NCBI GenBank assembly: GCA_040773385.1
Contig: JAXGWH010000017.1
Location: 1-20,830, forward strand
Length of the DNA: 20,830 nt
Source of the DNA: Aeriscardovia sp040773385
GTDB lineage: Bacteria > Actinomycetota > Actinomycetes > Actinomycetales > Bifidobacteriaceae
Reading direction: 5' to 3'
Shown here piece by piece: positions 7,801 to 16,483 of this stretch. How positions within the stretch are numbered: the stretch's first letter is position 1; each line of letters begins with the position of its first letter. Below the pieces are notes generated by a model. It saw nothing but the letters and a program-made list of their open reading frames with translations. It was not told where the DNA came from and made no database searches. The translations under genes and the position numbers were made by a program.

Positions 7801-8310
7801 TCAGTTGCGCTTGGCGTCCGGATCGTTCACGCGGTCGAAGGCGGCCTTGACGGTGGCGAGGGCCTCGTCGCGGTCAAGCCACTTTGAACCCGGCTGCACG
7901 GCCTTGCCCGGCTCGAGCGTCTTGTAGTTCTCGAAGAAGTTCTGGATCTCCTTGAGCTTGAACTCGTTGATGTCCTTCAGGCTCTGGTACGTGTCGAAGC
8001 GCACGTCGTCGGGCACGCACAGGATCTTGTCGTCCTTGCCCTCCTCGTCGGCCATCTGGAACTGGGCGACCGGGCGGGCCTTGACCACGCAGCCCGGGAA
8101 CACGGACTCCGGCAGCAGGACGAGCGCGTCGAGCGGGTCGCCGTCCTCGCCGAGCGTGCCCTCGATGTAGCCGTAGTCGGCCGGGTAGCCCATGGAGGTG
8201 AACAGGTAGCGGTCGAGGGTGATGCGGCCGGTGTGCTGGTCCACCTCATATTTGTTGCGGTCCCCCGAGGGGATCTCGACCAGAACGTGGAGATGCTCGT
8301 AATCCGCCAT
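7801..8310 (-). CDS. ppa: Inorganic pyrophosphatase, family I
   Basis: Soluble cytoplasmic enzyme that hydrolyses pyrophosphate to two phosphates and so pulls biosynthetic reactions that release PPi. The protein is 169 aa, typical for bacterial family I. It begins MADYEHLHVLVEIPSG with the conserved Lys/Tyr segment NKYEVD. It carries the metal-binding signature DGDPLDALV and then DDKILCVP with further conserved acidic residues. The ATG at 8310 is chosen because a strong Shine-Dalgarno (AAAGGAGA) precedes it by about five bases; the frame stays open to 8388 but without such a site. glgE is 165 bases upstream on the same strand, so both may sit in one transcript. TACAAT (complement of 8440-8445) is a weak candidate -10 for a separate ppa promoter. 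Confidence 0.97.
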   Translation of the reverse strand: MADYEHLHVLVEIPSGDRNKYEVDQHTGRITLDRYLFTSMGYPADYGYIEGTLGEDGDPLDALVLLPESVFPGCVVKARPVAQFQMADEEGKDDKILCVPDDVRFDTYQSLKDINEFKLKEIQNFFENYKTLEPGKAVQPGSKWLDRDEALATVKAAFDRVNDPDAKRN

Positions 8311-8475
8311 GATTCTCCTTTCAGCGCCCGTCGGCGTGTTCGCGCACGGGCATGGATTGACGGGATGAAACCGCCCCCAGCCTACCAAAGGCTCCTCTCA
8401 GTCCTGCGGGCCGGTCTTGTGGGCCGGTCATGGGTCCGGATTGTACGGATCCGTTTTTGGGATAGGTCCTGTGGA

Positions 8476-10557
8476 TCAGTCCTGCGGACCGCCCTCCGGG
8501 TAGCGCACCGAGAGGATATGGGCGATCTCACCCCACGGGTCGAGCCGCACCCACGGGCGGTCGTTCCAGTGGAACACCGCGCCCGTCAGCTCGTCGCGTA
8601 CGTCGAAGCCCGCGGCCGGGTCGAGGCCGAGCCGCGCGAGGTCGAGGTGCAGGTTGCCCGCCTGGGCGTTGTGCGGGTCGAGGTTGACCACCACGATGAG
8701 CCCGTCCTTCTTTCCGTCCGGCGTGACGGAGCCGGGCAGGTAGCGGGAGAAGACGAGCAGGTCCGGGTTGTCGGACTCGTGGACGGCCAGGTCGAAGTAG
8801 CTTGTCGTGCACGGATGGTCGCGGCGGATCCTGTTGAGCGCGGAGAGCATGGTGGAGATACCGATGTCGCCGGCCTTGTCCCAGTCGCGCACGCGGATCT
8901 CGAACTTCTCGTTGTCGGCCGGCTCGTGGCTGCCGGGAAGGCGCGTGTCCTCGCACAGCTCGTAACCGGAGTAGATGCCCCAGTTCGGGCTGCCCAGCGC
9001 CGCCAGCACCGCGCGGATGGAGAAGGCGGCCGGCCCGCCCGTCACCAGATAGTCGGTGAGGTTGTCGGGCGTGGAGGGCCAGAACGTGTCGTGCTCGTAA
9101 TAGGCCGCGTCGGAGTTGACCTGCGCGAGGTAGGTGCCCAGCTCCTTCTTCGTGGTGCGCCACTGGAAGTAGCAGTGCGACTGGTCGAAGCCGGCGTCCG
9201 CCAGCGCCCGGCGCAGCGCGGGGCGCGTGAACGATTCGGCGAGGAACAGCACCTCCGGGTGGTCGGCGCGCACGCGCTCGATCAACTGCTGCCAGAACGC
9301 CATCGGCTTGGTGTGCGGGTTGTCCACGCGGAACGCGGTCACGCCCGTGTCAATCCAGCGGTCGAGGATCTTCACGCACTCGTCGGCGATGCCGCCCATA
9401 TCGGCGCCGAAGTAGAGCGGGTAGATGTCCTGATACTTCATCGGCGGGTTCTCCGCGTAGGCCACGGTGCCGTCCGCCTTGCGCTTGAACCAGCTGGGAT
9501 GCTCGCTCACCCACGGGTGGTCGGGCGAGCACTGGAGGGCGAAGTCGAGCTCCACCTCGAGCCCGAGGTCATGGGCCTTCTTGACGAAGCGTCTCCAGTC
9601 ATCGAGACCGCCGAGCAGCGGGTCGACGGTGTCGTGGCCGCCCTCGGTGCTGCCGATGGCCCACGGCGAGCCCGGGTCGTCGGGCGTCGTCTCCAGCGAG
9701 CCGTCCTTGCCCTTGCGGAAGCTGTGCCCGATGGGGAAGATCGGCGGGATGTAGACGGTGTCGAACCCCTCGGCCTTCGCACGCTCGAGGCCGGAGACGG
9801 CGGTCCGCAGGTTTCCCGGCGTGATATGCCCGTCCGGGCCGCGCACCGCGCCCTCGGAGCGGGGGAAGAACTCATAGGTGGACTGGAACACGGCGTGCGG
9901 GCGCTCCACGCGCAGGTAGAACGGCTGGCTGACCGCCCGGCGACGGCGCAGCGGCTTGCGGCGCTCGAGGTCGGCCAGGCGCGGGTCGAGGCCGGCCTGC
10001 AGGCGGCTCACGTCATCGTGGTCCCTGCTGCGGATGGCACGGGCGGCGGCGCGCAGGAACCGGCGATCCTCGCTCGTCAGACCGGTCTTCTTGGCGCGCG
10101 CCCAATGCTCCAGGTACGTGGCGCCCTCGGCGAAGGTGTTCTCCGTGTCGTCGCCGGCACCGATCTTGATCCTCGTGTCATGCTGCCAGAGGGCGAAGGT
10201 GTCCTCCCAGCCCTCCACACGGAACTTCCAGAGACCGAGGTCCGGGCGGATCCGGGCGAATTCGGGCTGCCAGGGCAGGGCCTGGCTGTGCCCGCCGAGC
10301 GAGACGACGGCGGTGAAGAGGTCGTCGCCGGGGGTGGCCTGCGCGAGCGGGATGCTGCCGCGGTCCCTGCCGTCAGGGCCGGTCAGCAGCACGCGCCCGC
10401 GCACGGGGGCGCGCCCCTCCTCGAAAATGGTGGTGCGGAAGGTGAAGGCCTCCCCGAGCTGCACGCGGGGCGTGACCCCCTCCCTGTTGGGACGGGGGGC
10501 GACCCCCATGATCCCGATATCGGTGAAGCGCATGCCAGACGGCTCCGGAACGGCCAT
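8476..10557 (-). CDS. glgE: Alpha-1,4-glucan:maltose-1-phosphate maltosyltransferase (GH13_3)
   Basis: GlgE transfers maltosyl units from alpha-maltose-1-phosphate to the non-reducing end of alpha-1,4-glucans, releasing phosphate, and so builds glycogen-like polymer in the cytoplasm. The protein is 693 aa, within the family range (660-700). An N-terminal beta domain (to about residue 110) and a helical segment precede the GH13 barrel. The nucleophile Asp is D412 in AFRVDNPHTKP and the acid/base Glu is E441 in LAESFTRP. The 29-residue spacing is the same as in Streptomyces GlgE (D394/E423). Family hallmarks YEFFPRSEG, IPPIFPIGH and ALQCSPDHPWV are present. The ATG at 10557 is supported by AAGGAG five bases upstream; the open frame continues to 10614 without a ribosome site. 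A lone TACAAT (-10-like, complement of 10619-10624) lies upstream. hsp20 is divergent. The enzymes that make maltose-1-phosphate are not in the window. Confidence 0.97.
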   Translation of the reverse strand: MAVPEPSGMRFTDIGIMGVAPRPNREGVTPRVQLGEAFTFRTTIFEEGRAPVRGRVLLTGPDGRDRGSIPLAQATPGDDLFTAVVSLGGHSQALPWQPEFARIRPDLGLWKFRVEGWEDTFALWQHDTRIKIGAGDDTENTFAEGATYLEHWARAKKTGLTSEDRRFLRAAARAIRSRDHDDVSRLQAGLDPRLADLERRKPLRRRRAVSQPFYLRVERPHAVFQSTYEFFPRSEGAVRGPDGHITPGNLRTAVSGLERAKAEGFDTVYIPPIFPIGHSFRKGKDGSLETTPDDPGSPWAIGSTEGGHDTVDPLLGGLDDWRRFVKKAHDLGLEVELDFALQCSPDHPWVSEHPSWFKRKADGTVAYAENPPMKYQDIYPLYFGADMGGIADECVKILDRWIDTGVTAFRVDNPHTKPMAFWQQLIERVRADHPEVLFLAESFTRPALRRALADAGFDQSHCYFQWRTTKKELGTYLAQVNSDAAYYEHDTFWPSTPDNLTDYLVTGGPAAFSIRAVLAALGSPNWGIYSGYELCEDTRLPGSHEPADNEKFEIRVRDWDKAGDIGISTMLSALNRIRRDHPCTTSYFDLAVHESDNPDLLVFSRYLPGSVTPDGKKDGLIVVVNLDPHNAQAGNLHLDLARLGLDPAAGFDVRDELTGAVFHWNDRPWVRLDPWGEIAHILSVRYPEGGPQD

Positions 10558-11046
10558 GTCGACTCCTTGCTCTCGGCCCGGGGACTCCATCGTCGCCGGG
10601 CGTGTCCGCTGCATTTTTATTGTATGCTCCCTGTCTTTCGCCCGGTCCCGGGGCGGGGTGCGTGTCGGCCGCGCGGGTGGTCGTTTTCTGTCCGATTCCC
10701 GCGGTCTTTCCTGGTGTCTCCGTCATGACCGGGTCGCAGACCGTGCCCTTTTGGTCGGGATCGGGGTCTGTGATCGTGTCGCGCTCGGGGGGGAGGCATC
10801 CAAGGAATCCAAAAACTTGAGTCGTCTTCTATCAAGATTTTCACTGTGGGAATAATCCGGGAAGCAGACGCCCGGTGGGGTGTTGGGTGAAGTGGACGGG
10901 GTGATCACCGGATGGCCGGGGGCCGTCCGGAAGGATCACGGGCAATCCGGTCGGCGGCACATGGCCGCCCGGGGTCGATCCGCGGTCCGCCGATGTGCCC
11001 GTAAGGATTTTGTTGGACCCGCGAGGGTCTGGAAGGAGTATCGATT
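10558..11046. promoter_or_regulatory. Divergent intergenic region, glgE / hsp20
   Basis: This 489-base region has no convincing gene. It should hold promoters for glgE (minus) and hsp20 (plus). Visible elements are a -10-like TACAAT toward glgE (complement of 10619-10624), the HAIR-like site at 10816-10836, an AATAAT -10 candidate toward hsp20 (10851-10856), and a 7-bp inverted repeat TCGGCGG/CCGCCGA with a long loop around 10949-10996. The Shine-Dalgarno of hsp20 (GGAAGGAG) ends eight bases before its ATG. Confidence 0.5.
10816..10836. promoter_or_regulatory. HAIR-like operator (HspR binding site candidate)
   Basis: CTTGAGT, seven bases, then TATCAAG matches the HspR-associated inverted repeat consensus CTTGAGT-N7-ACTCAAG at 12 of 14 positions, with the correct spacer. 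It lies just upstream of a candidate -10 (AATAAT, 10851-10856) for hsp20, so its position suits repression of that gene. HspR control of heat-shock genes through this motif is established in actinobacteria; its use here is inferred. Confidence 0.6.
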
Positions 11047-11475
11047 ATGGCTCTGTTCCCTGCACTTTTCACTGATTTTGATGATGCGTTCGACGATCCG
11101 TTCTTCGCCAACCAGAACTGGACCACCCAGGCGGCCAACGCCATGAGCACGGATGTCAAGGAGAACAACGGCAACTATGAGCTGAGCATCGAGCTGCCGG
11201 GCTTCGACAAGAAGGACGTCCATGTCCAGCTGCGTGGCGGCAACCTCGTCGTCTCCGCCGTGCGTGACGCCGACCAGGAGCAGAAGGACAAGCAGGGCCG
11301 TGTGATCCGCCGTGAGCGCGTCCAGGGCTCCCGCACCCGCAGCTTCTATGTGGGAGACAACCTCAAGCCGGGTGATGTGAGCGCCTCGTTCAAGAACGGC
11401 GTTCTCACCCTCACCTTCCCGAAGGAGCTCGAGGCCCCGAAGCAGGAGGACCAGACGGTCCAGATCGGCGACTGA
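11047..11475 (+). CDS. hsp20: Small heat-shock protein, Hsp20/alpha-crystallin family
   Basis: ATP-independent holdase chaperone that binds unfolding proteins under heat or other stress. The protein is 142 aa, normal for the family. A short aromatic/acidic N-terminal arm (1-32) precedes the alpha-crystallin domain (about 33-127), with YELSIELPGFDKKDV, the charged loop around 72-95, and FKNGVLTLTFPK (115-126). The C-terminal V-x-I anchor (138-140) used for oligomer assembly is present just before the end. The ATG at 11047 has a strong Shine-Dalgarno (GGAAGGAG). A HAIR-like site about 220 bases upstream suggests HspR control, and a strong terminator follows, so the gene is monocistronic. Confidence 0.96.
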   Translation: MALFPALFTDFDDAFDDPFFANQNWTTQAANAMSTDVKENNGNYELSIELPGFDKKDVHVQLRGGNLVVSAVRDADQEQKDKQGRVIRRERVQGSRTRSFYVGDNLKPGDVSASFKNGVLTLTFPKELEAPKQEDQTVQIGD

Positions 11476-11492
11476 CCAGATCGGTGACTGAC
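11461..11492. repeat. 16-bp tandem duplication at the hsp20 3' end
   Basis: CAGATCGGCGACTGAC (11461-11476) is followed directly by CAGATCGGTGACTGAC (11477-11492), one mismatch. The first copy encodes the last residues and stop codon of hsp20; the second lies after the stop and has no coding effect. Confidence 0.85.
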
Positions 11493-11556
11493 CGTTCTGG
11501 CGGCGGTCTTGAATTGATCGGATGATCGGTCGGGACGTCCCGATTGGCCACGACGA

Positions 11557-11588
11557 GGAAACGGCCGGGCGCAGACCCGGCCGTTTTT
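11557..11588 (+). terminator. hsp20 terminator
   Basis: ACGGCCGGG, a six-base loop and CCCGGCCGT form a perfect 9-bp GC-rich stem (11561-11584), followed by a T5 run. A-rich sequence precedes it. Confidence 0.92.
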
Positions 11589-11717
11589 GCGTCTCTGGCC
11601 GGTTCACGGCCTGCCGGGGTTCTTTCGTATCCGTTTTGTCGTGACCTTCCACCAGGCCGGTAGGCCACATGTCGTGGACGATACGGTCAGCGTTCTGTTA
11701 TGAGCTGAAAGAGATGC

Positions 11718-11746
11718 TTGACAAGACTGTCTGGCTGAAGCATAAT
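11718..11746 (+). promoter_or_regulatory. Strong promoter of the initiator tRNA
   Basis: A consensus TTGACA (11718-11723) and CATAAT (11741-11746) are separated by exactly 17 bases. The expected start is about 18 bases before the mature tRNA. This is the best sigma70-type promoter in the window and fits a stable-RNA gene. Confidence 0.9.
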
Positions 11747-11771
11747 AACTATTGCTGTTTGAGACAGCCAT

Positions 11772-11845
11772 CGCGGGGTGGAGCAGCTCGGTAGCTCGCT
11801 GGGCTCATAACCCAGAGGTCTCAGGTTCAAATCCTGACCCCGCTA
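11772..11845 (+). tRNA. Initiator tRNA-fMet (anticodon CAU)
   Basis: A 74-base tRNA folds cleanly: acceptor CGCGGGG/CCCCGCT, D stem GAGC/GCTC, anticodon stem CTGGG/CCCAG with loop CTCATAA, variable loop AGGTC, T stem TCAGG/CCTGA with loop TTCAAAT. Initiator identity is shown by the three G:C pairs next to the anticodon loop (GGG/CCC), the A11:U24 pair, and the unpaired position 1-72 (C1 opposite U72). The 3' CCA is not encoded (CGA follows the discriminator A). It has its own promoter and terminator. Confidence 0.97.
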
Positions 11846-11851
11846 CGATCC

Positions 11852-11878
11852 AAGCCGGTCATTCGTGACCGGCTTTTT
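11852..11878 (+). terminator. tRNA-fMet terminator
   Basis: AAGCCGGTCA, loop TTCG, TGACCGGCTT form a perfect 10-bp stem (11852-11875) followed by T residues. It isolates the tRNA from the ATP synthase operon that begins 111 bases on. Confidence 0.93.
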
Positions 11879-11902
11879 CCATGCCTGCGAATCGCCTACG
11901 TG

Positions 11903-11932
11903 TGGTCATTTTGTGACAACAGGGGGTATACA
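11903..11932 (+). promoter_or_regulatory. Candidate promoter of the atp operon
   Basis: TGGTCA (11903-11908, 4/6 match to the -35 consensus) and TATACA (11927-11932) are separated by 18 bases, about 55 bases before the atpB start. No other better match lies between the tRNA terminator and atpB. Confidence 0.45.
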
Positions 11933-11988
11933 CTGGGGCATTTGGATCGAGACCGATCCCGTCATGTTGCTCTCTCCAAGGAGGCGAT

Positions 11989-12891
11989 ATGGGTCTGGTA
12001 GACCTTGGCTCTGGGCTGACGCTCGCCGCCGGCATGCAGATGCCCGGCATCGACGAGTTCCTCCCCAAGCCGTTGCTCTTTGCGGGAACGCCGTTCGCCA
12101 TCACACGGATCACACTCATCCGTCTGATCATGACGGCGATCATCCTCATCGTCCTCGGTATCACCGCGCACCGCGCCACGCTCATCCCCGGCCGCTGGCA
12201 GGGATTCGTCGAATACGGCATGGACTTCGTGCGTGAGCAGATCGCGGTCCCTGCGCTGGGCGAGGGGCGCGCCGACCGTTATACCGGCAACCTGACGATG
12301 ATCTTCTTCGTCATCTTTATGTTCAACCTCTGCGAGGTCATCCCGGGCTTCGACATGCCGGCCACCGCCGCCATCGCCTGCCCGCTCGTCTTCGCCATCT
12401 GGTCGGTCATCAGCTATGTGGGCGCGGGCATCCGCACCCGCGGTCTGGGCGGCTTCCTCAAGGAGGAGCTGTTCCCCTCCGGCGTGCCGTGGCCGATCTA
12501 CATCATCCTGGCGCCGATCAACCTCCTCGAGGTGTTCATCGTCCGTCCGTTCTCCCTCACCGTCCGACTCTTCGCCAACATGATCGCCGGGCACCTCATC
12601 CTCGCCGTCTGCTACGCGGGCACGCAGTTCCTGCTCTTCTCCGCGCAGCCGAGGGCCCTCGCCGGCGCGAGCATCCTCACACTCGCCGGAGGCCTGGCGA
12701 TGACGCTGTTCGAGATCTTCGTGGGCGGCCTGCAGGCGTACATTTTCGCCGTGCTCACCGCCAACTACATCGCGCTCTCCACCCCGGAGACCGTCTCCGG
12801 CGACGCGCCCGAGAAGGTCGCCAAGCGTGCCGAGCGCGCCGCCCAGGTGGCCGGCAACGACAAGCTCGCCGTCGCAGCTGCCACGGCATGA
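11989..12891 (+). CDS. atpB: ATP synthase Fo subunit a
   Basis: Membrane stator subunit that forms the two proton half-channels against the c ring. The protein is 300 aa with five to six membrane segments. The essential Arg is R193 in PFSLTVRLFANMIAGHLIL, followed by a hydrophobic segment, and the conserved last segments QAYIFAVLTANYIALS close the domain. A soluble tail of about 35 charged/Ala-rich residues follows. The ATG at 11989 has a textbook Shine-Dalgarno (AAGGAGG, 11979-11985). It is the first gene of the operon; no atpI precedes it. It is followed by an unusually long 157-base spacer before atpE. Confidence 0.97.
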   Translation: MGLVDLGSGLTLAAGMQMPGIDEFLPKPLLFAGTPFAITRITLIRLIMTAIILIVLGITAHRATLIPGRWQGFVEYGMDFVREQIAVPALGEGRADRYTGNLTMIFFVIFMFNLCEVIPGFDMPATAAIACPLVFAIWSVISYVGAGIRTRGLGGFLKEELFPSGVPWPIYIILAPINLLEVFIVRPFSLTVRLFANMIAGHLILAVCYAGTQFLLFSAQPRALAGASILTLAGGLAMTLFEIFVGGLQAYIFAVLTANYIALSTPETVSGDAPEKVAKRAERAAQVAGNDKLAVAAATA

Positions 12892-13048
12892 GGCCTGCCA
12901 CATGCCCGCCTGCCGCCTGAGCGACGGGCGGCGGACAGACCGGTCGGACAGACAAACAAAGAACACAGACACAGACTTTCCGCCCCAGAGAAGGACGGAC
13001 ACAAAATGTTGTCCAGGCCGCCAGCGCGGCCACAACGAAAGGAACAAA
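12892..13048 (+). promoter_or_regulatory. Structured atpB-atpE spacer
   Basis: A 157-base gap inside the operon, while all later junctions are under 60 bases. It contains an A/C-rich, G-poor stretch (about 12945-12990) and two closely spaced hairpins: GGACA/TGTCC (12997-13014) and GGCCGC-CAGC-GCGGCC (13016-13031). The atpE Shine-Dalgarno (GAAAGGA, 13037-13042) follows immediately. This is a plausible element for mRNA processing, stability or enhanced translation of atpE, whose product is needed in about tenfold excess. The role is inferred. Confidence 0.5.
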
Positions 13049-13273
13049 ATGGGTATCGTCACTCTTGCTGCCATCTCCGGCGACATCAAGTTCATCGGCT
13101 ATGGCATCGCCGTGCTCGGCCCGGCCATCGCCGAGGGTCTCATCGCCTCCAAGGCGCTCGAGTCCACCGCCCGCCAGCCTGAGGCCGGCGGCCACCTGCA
13201 GACTGTCATGCTCATCGCCCTCGCCTTCGTCGAGGTCATCGCCCTCCTCTCCTTCGTCCTCGCCCTGATGTGA
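13049..13273 (+). CDS. atpE: ATP synthase Fo subunit c
   Basis: Proteolipid that forms the rotating c ring and carries the ion. The protein is 74 aa: two membrane helices joined by the conserved polar loop RQPE (42-45). The ion-carrying carboxylate in helix 2 is E62 (AFVEVIALL). Helix 1 is unusual. The normal GxGxGxG packing motif reads GPAIAEG (24-30), so two glycines are replaced by Ala. A second carboxylate, E29, occupies the position that is Gln in classic sodium-type rings and Asp or Glu in some two-carboxylate rings. The Ser/Thr residues that help bind sodium after the helix-2 Glu are Val63 and Ile64 here, so proton use is more likely. The start is ATG 13049 after GAAAGGA. Confidence 0.96.
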   Translation: MGIVTLAAISGDIKFIGYGIAVLGPAIAEGLIASKALESTARQPEAGGHLQTVMLIALAFVEVIALLSFVLALM

Positions 13274-13330
13274 TCTCCTCCCTATGCGGAGAAAGAACCA
13301 TCAAGCAAGTGACAACGGAAGGAGGAGACT

Positions 13331-13882
13331 GTGACACTCGCAGCGAGTAGCGGTCTTGCGCTGTTCCTGCCGTCGACCGCCGACTTCGTGTGGTCGCTGG
13401 TGGTGCTGGTCATCCTCATCATCTTCTTTGCCAAGTTCTTCATGCCGAAGTTCAACAAGATCTTCGATGAGCGCGCCAAGCGCATCCAGGGTCGCATGGA
13501 CGAGGCGGAGAAGGCCCAGGCACAGGCCCGCAAGGCCCGTGAGGAATATGAGGACAAGCTCGCCCGCGCCCAGCAGGAGGCCTCCCACATCCGTGACGAC
13601 GCCCGCGCCGAGGCGTCCCACATCATCTCCGACGCCCGTTCGCGCGCCGAGGCCACGAGCCGCCAGCTCACGGAGAACGCCCAGAAGGCGATCGATTCCC
13701 AGCGCGACAAGGCCATCGAGCAGCTCAAGGCGGACATGGGCGATGTGGCGACGACGCTCGCCGGGCAGATCCTGGGCCAGAAGCTGCAGGACACCGATGT
13801 GCAGTCGGGCATGATCGACTCGCTCATCTCCGACATGGAGAAGGGCGACAAGGCCGACAAGACGGCCGGCCAGAGCAAGTGA
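13331..13882 (+). CDS. atpF: ATP synthase Fo subunit b
   Basis: Peripheral stalk subunit that anchors F1 to the membrane. The protein is 183 aa with one N-terminal membrane helix (about 18-38). A long charged amphipathic helix follows, beginning PKFNKIFDERAKRIQGRMDE and rich in Ala, Glu, Arg and Gln, typical of the dimeric stalk. The C-terminal part (about 140-170) binds delta. The start is GTG at 13331 with GGAAGGAGGAG just upstream. It lies 57 bases after atpE and 12 bases before atpH. Confidence 0.96.
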   Translation: MTLAASSGLALFLPSTADFVWSLVVLVILIIFFAKFFMPKFNKIFDERAKRIQGRMDEAEKAQAQARKAREEYEDKLARAQQEASHIRDDARAEASHIISDARSRAEATSRQLTENAQKAIDSQRDKAIEQLKADMGDVATTLAGQILGQKLQDTDVQSGMIDSLISDMEKGDKADKTAGQSK

Positions 13883-13894
13883 GGGGAGGGTCGC

Positions 13895-14731
13895 ATGCGC
13901 GGTGAGACTTCGCTCATCTCGGACCACGCCGCACGCGAGAAATTCGCGTCGGACATCCACGGGCGCGGCGAGGACGCCCTGCAGGACGCCGAACAGCTCT
14001 TCGACTTCTGCCAGAGCCTCGACGACAATCCGCCGCTCGAGGCCGATCTCACCGACCCGGCACGCGCTGACGCGACGAAGCAGGCGATCATCGACCGGCT
14101 CCTGAAAGACGCCGGTGCCACCGACCTCGTCGTGGCGATCGTCTCCGACCTCGTGACACGGCCGTGGAGCAAGCCCGCCCATCTGGCCAACGCCGTGGAG
14201 GACCTCGGCCTGGACTGCGTCCTCGCCGCCGCCGACGCGCGCGGCGTCACCCAGCAGGTGAGCCTCGAGCTGGCGCAGATCAACTCCGCCGTGCTCAACC
14301 TGCCCTCGGTGCGCTCGGACCTCTCCGACCCTAGGGCCGCGGCCGACGAGCGCGTGCGCTTCCTGCGCACCCTGTTCGACGGCAGCACGCTGGACCCGCT
14401 CACCGTCATTCTTGCCGAGCACGCCGCGCGCAGCCTGCGCGGGCGTCGTTTCGTGCAGACCATCCGCTGGATGATCGGCAAGATCAGCCACCATCTCGGC
14501 GCGGAGGAGGCCACCGTCACGGCGGCCGTCCCGCTCGACGACACGCAGGTCTCGCGCCTGCAGGCGCTGCTGACGAAACGGCTCGGCCATCCGGTCCGCA
14601 TCAATGTGATCGTCGATCCGTCGGTCATCGGGGGCATGCGCATCCGCGCCGGCTCCAAGGTGATCGACAACACGGTCGTCGCCCAGCTGCGCGCCCTGCA
14701 CGCGCGGATGGACGAGGCGAAAGCCGCCTGA
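13895..14731 (+). CDS. atpH: ATP synthase F1 subunit delta
   Basis: Connects the b stalk to the top of the alpha3beta3 head. The protein is 278 aa, the long actinobacterial form (other bacteria have ~180). The N-terminal half is helical and little conserved at sequence level. The C-terminal region (about 205-275) carries the delta signature around LGHPVRINVIVDPSVIGGMR and ends in a helix (NTVVAQLRALHARM). The ATG follows GGGGAGGG. The gene lies between atpF and atpA as in all bacterial atp operons. Confidence 0.95.
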   Translation: MRGETSLISDHAAREKFASDIHGRGEDALQDAEQLFDFCQSLDDNPPLEADLTDPARADATKQAIIDRLLKDAGATDLVVAIVSDLVTRPWSKPAHLANAVEDLGLDCVLAAADARGVTQQVSLELAQINSAVLNLPSVRSDLSDPRAAADERVRFLRTLFDGSTLDPLTVILAEHAARSLRGRRFVQTIRWMIGKISHHLGAEEATVTAAVPLDDTQVSRLQALLTKRLGHPVRINVIVDPSVIGGMRIRAGSKVIDNTVVAQLRALHARMDEAKAA

Positions 14732-14774
14732 TGGGGGCCCTGATGCAGAAATCTGTCAACAAAAGGAGTGATTC

Positions 14775-16481
<1,707 letters not shown>

Positions 16482-16483
16482 GT

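Noticed and set aside
8430..8457. Plus-strand terminator with a T5 run between ppa and glgE
   Set aside because: The stem is imperfect and both flanking genes are on the minus strand, so there is no transcript for it to end.
8233..10728. 831-residue open frame antisense to glgE
   Set aside because: It is a mirror frame of a well-supported glycoside hydrolase family 13 gene; composition is Arg/Val/Gly-rich and nothing is recognisable.
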